In this document: piece after piece, positions 55,001-64,000 of the stretch
Position numbering within the stretch: position 1 is the first letter of the stretch
Layout: each line of letters starts with the position of its first letter
Assembly (NCBI RefSeq): GCF_032854445.1
Contig: NC_088299.1
Coordinates: 14,873,608-14,937,607 of the forward strand
DNA length: 64,000 bases
Origin: Liolophura sinensis
Taxonomy: Eukaryota > Mollusca > Polyplacophora > Chitonida > Chitonidae
Direction of reading: 5' to 3'
The notes under the pieces: model-generated
Databases searched by the model: none
Told to the model about the DNA's origin: nothing
What the model saw: only the letters and a program-made list of their open reading frames with translations
Translations under genes and position numbers: made by a program

Positions 55001-58000
55001 ATGATTGTTAGGTTATCATTGTAAGAACTATGTAATGTTACAGTTCTTCCTAAAATCAAACCTGCAGTATTTATGGATAATTTCTTTGGCCTGTCTTGTA
55101 GTACTTGTTTTGTATTTCTCTCCCTAGGCGTCTTTCTTGATGTACAAGTCTGTTGCTTGTAACTGTGGGCCAGTGCAGCGTACGTGCTAAAATCAAACTG
55201 ACCATTAGTCAACCTTTAATCCATTGCTGATGCACCAATTGTATTTATGTTGTAGCATACATGTACATATAGCTGACACAGAAAAAAATAAACTTGGATG
55301 TTAGGCCTAAACATGGAAGTTGTAGGGAAATTAGAATGAGCTGAAGGTTATGACATGCCTCATTAAGGTAGAATGCACATTGTCAGAAGTTTGCTCACAC
55401 ATGTCCAGTGCGTGTTTGTCAAGTACATGCACTCTCTTCTAAATTTGTCATCGCCACTTTTCAGCCTTTCTCTCTGTGTATGTTTGACTTGATGCATATT
55501 CATTGTTTCTTCTGTTGCATAAATGAAATGATGATAATGGCATTTGGAGGTCTGGTCTGGTATGTTTTTTTCACTTCTCTGTCATTGTCATACATAAGTA
55601 AACTTGGTGTTGTGCCCATGTACATGTACAGTGCCCAGCCATCCACGCTGTAAGTGGCCCAGGATCAGCTGATACTGCATCAGAAAATGCATAATTTATG
55701 AGTTAGCAGTAAAGAAAGTAGCAAATCTAATTGGCATAAAGGACTGTCAATTACTGTCATCAGAAAAACTGTTATTATAATTCATGTATGGGATGATTTT
55801 TGTAATAATGACTTTATGACAGGACATGCGAGCATCTGTGAAGCAGGACCTAATGATCATGAGAAGTTGTGAGAATCTTTGCTTGTGGATGTACCTCGTC
55901 GTGGGCCAGAGGACTGATCGGGTGGTCACGCGCTGTGTCAGTCACAGCGATGATTGGACGCTGCTAACTGATCACTAATCCATGTGTGTTATCAGACATC
56001 TTTATAATTCTTTCACTCTGTTAAACACTTGGTAACTAAAAATAAGATCATGAAAAGGAGACAGAAATTCCATAGAAAGATATGTGTTTAACAAATATGT
56101 TAGATGACGGTAATTTAAATGTACTTCTAATTATTATTAATTAGGTTTTTAACTTTCTTTGGGATGTTTAATTAAGCTTTTCTCCAGTCTTCTGCTGCGT
56201 CTTTGGTTTTTGATCAAGCCAATATTTAAAGTTGCTCCACATTTCCACAAAGTTTTAAATTTAGGACAAAATAATCATACAGACATATCTATACAGCACC
56301 TTGCATATAAATTATCAGCGTGTTACTGTATTTATTTGTGTACCTACCTTTGAATTTCTTAATTCTTTAGAAAAAAATTATCTTATTTTGTTAAACCTAA
56401 CAAGTTCTTTTCTGCGAAAAGTAGAAGACTTAGAAGAAACAGAAATTAACACGTTTAAGATACTGGTCGGTATGAAGATTTCTGAAACTTTTAGATTACA
56501 TTGTATGTTATTGAACAATACTACTGGATAGACAAAAAACATCTGAACGAATTGTTGTGGATAGGAGTTATGTATGTAGACAGGAGGTGGTGGTAGGTTG
56601 ATAAGGTAGCGGGTATGGGATTGCAAATTATTGAATTTTAGCATCAAAGTCTTATCCTAAGCCCATTCCCTGAGTATATGTTTATGCATATTGAAGATTT
56701 TGAATTGGCGTTGAGTACATGTACATGATGATTGTATATATTATGCAAATTTTTATGACCCCCCCCCCCCTTCGGCCATTAAGTAAGGGCCCTTAGAGAG
56801 GCTAAGTGCTGACAAATTGCCACAGATAAAGTGAGGAGTCTGATAAAAATAGAAAGATACATGATACAGGAGCGTGTTAATCACTGGTTGTCGCACGAAC
56901 AAGTCGTCACGCTCGGGCAAATTACAACAAATTAGCACCTTTTTCATTATCATTTTTTTTAAGTCCCAGGCTTCGTTTGATGCTTCACTGCTTGTCAGCT
57001 TGTAACATCTTTACTTTTGTTTGATGTTTTTGTGACTACCACTGGCATCTTCATTCCTTCTCCTTGTAAGCTGCTTAATCAGCCATTGTCTGGTTTATAG
57101 TCCGCAGGATTGGCACATGACTATATGTTTTTTTTATCACATTTTTATTTCTCTTCAAGTTATTGTTTGAGCATGTAGGTATTTAGGGGACTTAGACATG
57201 TTTTTAATATTCTTGAGTAAAGCATTAAACAGTAATCAAATTCGTAGATCTTTTTTAAATCTGTTGAAATCCCTGTGATCTTTGCACAGTAGTTTAAAAG
57301 CATTACGATATTCCACACCACATAATAATGCACACACACGTTGTAATAGTGAGGATATAATCATATAATCAATTTATTCTTGACAAGTCTTGATCTGCTA
57401 GAATGCATAAAATTTGTCAGCATTGTTTTGGACTTTTACCTACCTATTTCTGTTCTTCGCATCTTTCTCTTTGAAGTATAATGAGGTTGAGAATGATTAA
57501 ATTTCAAAATTTCTGACCTTTAAATCATTAAATACCTCAAATATTTTGTTATTGAATACATTAAAATTCTTTTCTTTTATCAGTAATTACTAGTGATCAA
57601 CGAGGAGGGGAAAAAATCTTAGAAAATGTACTCAGGCATGCTTTATCAAGATGATGATAATTGGTGTCATTAATATTATGATTAATAACGATGACACGAA
57701 CATCAAGCTTGGTGGACATTTATAGATGTTCGTGAATTGATAGTCTTTTGTTGCTGTGAGACGGAAAAACAAAAGTACACACGACACCTATAACTTCTTA
57801 ATTGTGAGTTCGTAGTTGGTGAAATGTCGTGCTTACTCTACCATGTACCAGGATTGGGTTAACTGTATTCTGATAATTATGTCATGGCTGATCTACCATA
57901 CATATACATGTATATTATATACCAGGATAGATCATACTCATATACCATGTACCAGGATCAGGTTTTACTGTATTATGATCATTATGTTACCGCTGATTTA

Positions 58001-58020
58001 TCATACACGTACTCTGGTCA
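52046..58020 (+). other. Long first intron of the zinc-finger gene, 5' part
   Basis: AT-rich and without coding exon. Contains an A-run (52960-52981), a TATATC microsatellite (about 53026-53070), a SINE tail (about 57205-57240), a diverged duplication at 57840-58020 (CCATGTACCAGGAT twice) and several less AT-rich, repeat-free patches (54360-54720, 55820-55985) that could be regulatory. Confidence 0.5.
53026..53070. repeat. Microsatellite (ATCTATAT)n
   Basis: TATATATCTA-type units repeated about four times. Confidence 0.9.
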
Positions 58021-58765
58021 ACAGTGTGTATTACATGCATCTTCCATCAAGTCCTATACTTGTATGTGATGTAGGCATGTGAACAGTATTTGTTACATGT
58101 ATGTCCCATCAAGTCCTATACTTGTATGTGATGTAGGCATGTAAACAGTATTTGTTACATGTATGTCCCATCAAGTCCTATACTTGTATGTGATGTAGGC
58201 ATGTAAACAGTATTTGTTACATGTATGTCCCATCAAGTCCTATACTTGTATGTGATGTAGGCATGTGAACAGTATTTGTTACATGTATGTCCCATCAAGT
58301 CCTATACTTGTATGTGTTGTAGGCATGTGAACAGTATTTGTTACATGTATGTCCCATCAAGTCCTATACTTGTATGTGATGTAGGCATGTAAACAGTATT
58401 TGTTACATGTATGTCCCATCAAGTCCTATACTTGTATGTGATGTAGGCATGTAAACAGTATTTGTTACATGTATGTCCCATCAAGTCCTATACTTGTATG
58501 TGATGTAGGCATGTGAACAGTATTTGTTACATGTATGTCCCATCAAGTCCTATACTTGTATGTGTTGTAGGCATGTGAACAGTATTTGTTACATGTATGT
58601 CCCATCAAGTCCTATACTTGTATGTGTTGTAGGCATGTGAACAGTATTTGTTACATGTATGTCCCATCAAGTCCTATACTTGTATGTGTTGTAGGCATGT
58701 GAACAGTATTTGTTACATGTACATGTATGTCCCATCAAGTCCTATACTTGTATGTGATGTATTTG
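58020..58765. repeat. 62-bp minisatellite, about 11 copies
   Basis: GTGAACAGTATTTGTTACAT then GTATGTCCCATCAAGTCC, exact 62-base spacing from 58079 to 58699. Variants (GTAAAC versus GTGAAC; TGTGATGT versus TGTGTTGT) recur in the same order over four units, so blocks of about 248 bases were copied. Confidence 0.95.
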
Positions 58766-59399
58766 TGTGTTCATTGTTAACACTTTCAATGTTTTCTGTG
58801 GAGATAAGAACAAACATGTGTATCAAACTGTGCATGTGCAGACATGGTATCTTTCCATTAAACAAGTTCTTGTTGGTAGGAATTTAACATTTGGCCTTCC
58901 ATTTCCACTTTGATGTACATATATTTGAGGGTTAATTACAGCTCCAGGTGCAAAATACCTTAATTCTTCTAAATTTTAGGACAAATATTTGTGTTGAAAG
59001 TAGAATGTTACATTTCTTTACATTTTGATATGAGTCTTCACTTTGTTCATTAGATGGTCTAACCATGTGAGAAGAAAGAAACACAAAATTCCTGCTACAG
59101 TTACATACATATTGGCTAAAATGAGCAGACGAAGTGTCCCAAAAATGAGAAGAAAGAGGGTAGCGGGCAGATTGCAAATGTGGCAGAAGGTACATGTAAC
59201 AGCTCAGAATTTGTCTTTGGACCTGTCACTTTTGTTATCTGAATACCTGGTGAACAGGTAGCTAATCTCAGATAAAGGCATAAAGATAGAAATTGGTATT
59301 ATACAATTTGTCTCTCACTGTGTCGTTTGATGGATGTCAAACAGCTGGTACATCTTCACTACATTTGGAAGTTGCGTGTGTAAAATTTCACCTTATGGA
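58766..59399 (+). other. Intronic, nothing recognised
   Basis: Contains a short basic open frame (59043-59261) without splice context or domain; not called as a gene. Confidence 0.4.
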
Positions 59400-59910
59400 C
59401 TGCAAGGTGGACAGCTAGCTAATCTTGGATTATTAAAGTTAGAAACTACATGTATAAATTATTTTTGTGTATCACCTGATGGACAGCTAATCTTGAATTC
59501 AGTTAGAAGCTACAGGTACAAAAGTTGTCATGTGTATCATCTGATGGACAGCAAGGTGTGCAGCCAGCTAATCTTGGATTAAGTTAGAAGCTACAGGTAC
59601 AAAAGTTGTCATGTGTATCATCTGATGGACAGCAAGGTGTGCAGCCAGGTAATTTTGGATTAAGTTAGAAGCTACAGGTACAAAAGTTGTCATGTGTATC
59701 ATCTGATGGACAGCAAGGTGTACAGCCAGCTAATCTTGGATTAAGTTAGAAGCTACAGGTACAGACGTTGTCACATTTATCACCTGATAGACAGCAAGGT
59801 GTGCAGCCAGCTAATTTTGGATTAAGTTAGAAGCTACAGGTACAAAAGTTGTCTTGTGTATCATCTGATGGACAGCAAGGTGTACAGCCAGGTGATCCTT
59901 GATAAATTTA
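59400..59910. repeat. 81-bp minisatellite, five clean copies plus decayed ones
   Basis: GTTAGAAGCTACAGGTACAA occurs at 59502, 59583, 59664, 59745 and 59826, exactly 81 apart. Earlier (from about 59400) and later (to about 59906) copies are diverged. Unrelated in sequence to the 81-bp array in SCAP. Confidence 0.93.
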
Positions 59911-60690
59911 AAAGCTACGGGTTTAAAGTTTTGATCAGGCTGGTATATTAGCTAACAGTTGTTCAGTTAGAAGTTATAAGTTGACTGAAGAATATTTTCT
60001 TTAAACTTTGGAATCAGCTACCACGTATAATCCGACCAAGCATGATAAAGATGTGCGTGTTGATGCAGTGGTTGTGTATTCATAATCCGTGTACACTTCA
60101 TAGTCTGGTACACATACATTTCCTTCACCAGAAATTGGCCATAGATTGAGCGTTTCATGCATGTGTTTTTTAATATACTGGTATATATACCTCGTCACAG
60201 TGTGTAAGAAACGTGATTTTAATGGCTGTGTTTGACTATATCGATTTAATTTATTGATGTGAAAAAGGATAGAAGTTTGTAATGACATTATCAGACTGAT
60301 TGTTGAAGTTCGTCAGTATGGGTGAGTAATGACACATGAAGTTGTTCAGAACAGACTTTTGTTATTCTGTAAGGCCAGTGTGAAAAATCAGCAAGTTTCT
60401 GAGGTAATGGAGACAAGATTTTCTGATTTCTTCTTTGTGTATTGTGGCAATCATAATGCTGTGTTCAGAGATGTCTTGCATTAAATGTGAGCAAAGATTA
60501 TAAATTTTGAAATGTGCAATACATTTTGACAAAACAGGATTCCTAAACATTAAATGTAGCATGGTGGAAGGATTAAAGATGCAATAGAATATTTTAAACA
60601 TCAATTTTACTTTCCTTGACATTGGGAATCAGTACAACGCATGGACTTCACCTACAGCTGTATTGTGATAAGCTTGCTGAGAGTAGCAGG
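59911..60690 (+). other. Intronic, nothing recognised
   Basis: AT-rich, no exon or repeat structure seen. Confidence 0.45.
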
Positions 60691-61545
60691 ACCATGATGC
60701 TATTGAATAGCTGAGCCATCATTATTTCCTCTGCAGTCAATTTATCCAATTTTCATGCGCCCTGTTTTTTACAAATCTCACATGGTTGGTAAACATGGCT
60801 GTTTGGCAGAGATGTTTTTAGAGCCCTGTCCCCTCTGTATTTTGTGATCTCGTCCCTCTGATATAGACATGGTCTATCAATAATTCAATAGAGGATGGAT
60901 GGCGCGTCTAGATGTACCGTCTGAAAGCCGCCAAGCAGCACGGACAGATGCTCGTTTGTGAATTGTATCCTTTATTGCACAAACCAGCTCGCCAATTCTT
61001 GTCTCCCTCATCCATCGAGTTCATCGACTTGTTTCTTTAGCTACGAAACTTTTGGCCACGTACGGTCGGGCCAGAACGTGCAGGTATGATGTTTGCCTAA
61101 CACATGCGAGAACAAACTCTAGTCAAAGCTACAATAACAGGATGCTGAGTTTCAATCTGCAGGATTTCGACTCCCGTATTATCTATTGTCCACTGCCTCT
61201 TTTTGAGCGCTTTGTAGAGAGATCAAGGCGAGCTGGCAGCTTGTATTGATTGGACTGTCACAGGCAGCTGTCCCGCGCGAAGAAGCCAGTTGCAGCCCCC
61301 CATCCTCCGCTCCACTCGTGCTAGCCCGCATCCTATAGATTTTCATGGAACCATAATTCACATTTGCCATGATGTGGCAGGCTGTTACTGATCATCTCTT
61401 GCTCGCGTTAATTCTCATCAACAACTCCGTCAGGATTAACTTTATCTTTACAAATTGATTACCTGGCTGAATAATGGCCATGGTCAATATGGCCATCAGA
61501 CCCATTCAGATGAGGCCTTTATCAGCAGACTATATACGCTGAGAA
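60691..61545. promoter_or_regulatory. Candidate conserved non-coding block / enhancer
   Basis: An 850-base patch with balanced base composition, no repeats and no splice-flanked open frame, inside an AT-rich intron. It contains homeodomain/CCAAT-like cores (TGATTGG, GTTAATTC), GGCCATGGTCAATATGGCC (near-palindromic) and CTTTATCAG (GATA core). Looks like constrained sequence, but conservation cannot be shown here. Confidence 0.35.
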
Positions 61546-64000
61546 TTTAGGACTTACCTGCATCTGAAGGCGGCATTGTTAGTGCGGAATTGTATGGGTG
61601 CAGGGGTATTAAATGATAGCTCAGGTCAGGTCAAGGCTTTTACATTTTTTGTTTGGAAATCATTTAATGATTAAAGAAGGTTTGAATTTTGATCACAAAT
61701 CTCAGGTATAGTAACTTAGAAGGGTTGAGATTTTTTTTTTTTTTTGCTGCCAAGTGTCCATGTTGTCACACTGTTCACTAAGTTTTTTTCTTTTTTTGAA
61801 GCCAATTTTGTATTTCTGGAGATTGTGCTTTTTTTGGGTTTTATGTCATGTACATGTAATTGTGGTGATCATATGTACAACTACAGTAAATTTGCCAGCT
61901 TCTGGTCCACTGGAGTTGATCGGAATTCAGATGCTTCACGCTTTGTTGATGACAGAATGAATTGCACAATGTTTTTATTATTACAAAACAAAAGACAATT
62001 TAATGATGATTCCAGTGAGTTATGCTAATTACTGATATGTGTATATTTTGTGAGTTTATGCATTTAGGAAATGTTAATGCTTAACATCACCAATCTCGGG
62101 CTTGTGATAACTGAGTAACAGATTTTTGTCTGTTTTATTTGTAAGTGGCCATAACCACAGATGACAGTCTGGACAGGGAGACAAGCTGTAAGTAGGTTAG
62201 CTGGATCTCGAGATGCTAACATCTGGTGTGTTCTTAAGGTCTGGCAGCTTCTCAGGATGAGATATTATTGATAAGATATCTGCTATCATCAGTTGTCTGG
62301 GATGGGATACCAACAACAGAGATACCTGAAGCCTAGTCACCCTAAAAACAGGCTAAAACAACAGGTGTGTTGTTTTCACTATACACGCTGGGATTTCATC
62401 AGCAATCTTTTGATTTGGTTCATGTAGGGTTGTATGTCAGTTGTATATGCAATTGATTGGAAATAGAAAGTTGTGAGTAGAGTTCAGTGTTCTTCACAAA
62501 GAAGTGCATATACATGTATATAGCGGAGCTCCATTTTTCTGAAAAAATAACAAAATTGTTGTGTGGTATTCACTATTGGCATTTTAAGGTTTTAGACTTC
62601 CACCGAATGCAGACTGCTAATCATGGATTCCACCAGAAAACTGTCAGTACTCCCATTGTGGTAATATCTTTAAGTGACAAATGTATTCGTACTGTATGTT
62701 AAGGAATATTATGGAATTCTTATATTATGGTGGTTGTTAAATCCCAATCCTGTCTGGGGAATCTTATACAAAGTACATGGGCTATATATCGGTTCTCAAG
62801 GTCTGAAGATGTCTTGTTTTCTGTACAATTGAGGACTCTGCCTGACCTCATAGGCTAGCTTGCCTTTGTATGATAAAGGGCCAGCTAGTGTAATGGTGAC
62901 ATAAAGCCAAACATTATTTATGACAAAACTGCCATGGAAGCCATCACCAAGGAAGTTGAGATTTAATGGTGCTTTTTTATCTGGAATACGGTAGCATATA
63001 CTAGGCCTCCGATAGCAGCAAGATTGAGGTTAAAATCGTGGGGTTTGTGCCAACCTTGGGTCAGAGTAGAGGGTCAGGCATGTGTACAGACGTAAAACTG
63101 TTCAGCGCCCCATTTGTCACCTGACACTTCCCACATCAACCAATCAGATGCTTCTTGGAAATTTGGGCAAATACCTCAGTCCTGGTGCTGTGCCTATCAG
63201 TTGACACATTGAAGACTTGATCAGGCTGCAAAAGGAAGCTAATATCATATGTACAGTATCTACATTTCTGTTACCTCCCATAAAAGGAAATATAAAAAAT
63301 ACTACTGCAGAAACTTTCAGTACCATGTACCTTTATATCCCTTTTTGCAGGGAATGATTATGTTCTCAGAAATTTGCGGCCTGTTTCACAAATTGTTCGT
63401 GCATATACCTGTAGAATTTACTATTTTTCTGAGGGGACGGGACATATCTCCATGACACCAATGGTGAGGTGTTCCTCACATGACTGAGAGACCCTGTGTG
63501 AGTTCAGTCCAGGTCTTTGACATGGGATTTGTAGATTTTCTCTGCTTTCTTTGCTCCTGGAGCCTTGTTATCGTAGGTGGTTGAGGGTGTTGAGGGAAAC
63601 ATTTGTGCAATGTTACTCTTGTTGGAAGATAAGTTGTTGAAGTTAATGGGAAGGTGGTGATATTTGTGAAGCAAGATCAATAACCATTGATATAATGGAG
63701 CTAGCTATAAATGTTGTCCAGTGAAAACAGTTGGATTGTGCCACGTGACCGTCCTGTACTTGGAGCCCGGAGAGCCATATTTTTTTCTTTCACGGTCGCA
63801 AAGGAAGACAACTTTATATGCCAAAAGCTTTGGGCGCTGTTGGGGTGGGGGAGGCGCTGCTGAGTTGATAATTTGCTCTCTACGCTTCTGTAAACATTGA
63901 CGAGGAAATGTGGACAGGGGAATAAATTTCATTATTTGTTTATGTCCAAATTTTTGCAAAACGCTAAAGTGAAGATCAAAAGCAACTTAGGAATATACAA
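61546..64000 (+). other. Intronic/unassigned to window end
   Basis: No C2H2 finger, no acceptor-flanked coding exon. A patch at 62140-62350 holds clustered GATA cores (TTGATAAGATATC). T-run at 61731-61745. Confidence 0.4.

Noticed and set aside
59043-59261. Basic 72-residue open frame as an exon of the zinc-finger gene
   Set aside because: No acceptor at its start, no C2H2 motif; lysine/arginine richness comes from AGAAG-rich DNA.

Overview
The window is animal (metazoan) nuclear DNA. Genes are split by short GT-AG introns, intergenic DNA is AT-rich, and tRNA-derived SINE copies are dense. Their tails (GTACGGCGTAAAACACCAATCAAATAAAT and GACGTTAAACCCCAAGCACTCACTC types) are what I would expect in a mollusc, perhaps a bivalve, or another lophotrochozoan. 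The species cannot be named from the sequence. No prokaryotic operon, phage, CRISPR array or autonomous transposase/reverse transcriptase gene was seen.

Layout. (1) 2.7-3.8 kb, + strand: a single-exon class A GPCR, probably with a spliced 5' leader. (2) 4-11 kb: non-coding DNA with decayed repeats and a GC-rich, CpG-rich island at 7.5-8.0 kb carrying a TATA box and a CRE palindrome. (3) 11.2-37.7 kb, - strand: a complete 24-coding-exon gene for SCAP, the sterol-sensing SREBP escort protein. I reconstructed every splice junction. All donors are GT, all phases agree, and the protein is about 1333 residues, with one exception: exon 12 is one base short and goes out of frame. (4) 38-51 kb: repeat-rich intergenic DNA with SINEs and tRNA-like SINE heads. 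(5) 52.0 kb, + strand: a GC-rich promoter region and a tiny first coding exon, MSRRKQANPKPLK + GT donor. This is the NuRD/RBBP4-recruiting N-terminus of a large zinc-finger transcription factor, closest to ZNF423/ZNF521. The other 12 kb to the window end looks like its first intron, with minisatellites and possible conserved enhancers.

The most unusual signal is inside SCAP. At least four exon-intron junctions have been tandemly amplified together with their splice signals. The exon 7 donor has about 22 extra GTGAGT copies. The 3' half of exon 10 plus its donor occurs six times (108-bp period) and runs into a 38-unit, 23-bp array, each unit carrying a fused acceptor/donor (CTACAG|GTGAGT-like). 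The exon 11 acceptor side is repeated about six times, one copy giving a perfect acceptor that would add 40 in-frame hydrophobic residues in the sterol-sensing domain. Exon 21 is present three times (117-bp period), and both extra copies carry an in-frame TAA. Other arrays fill further introns. Whether this is only minisatellite drift seeded at junctions, or affects SCAP splicing (decoy donors, ratchet sites, poison exons), can be tested with RNA data.

The GPCR, SCAP and zinc-finger genes are neighbours with no evident functional link.
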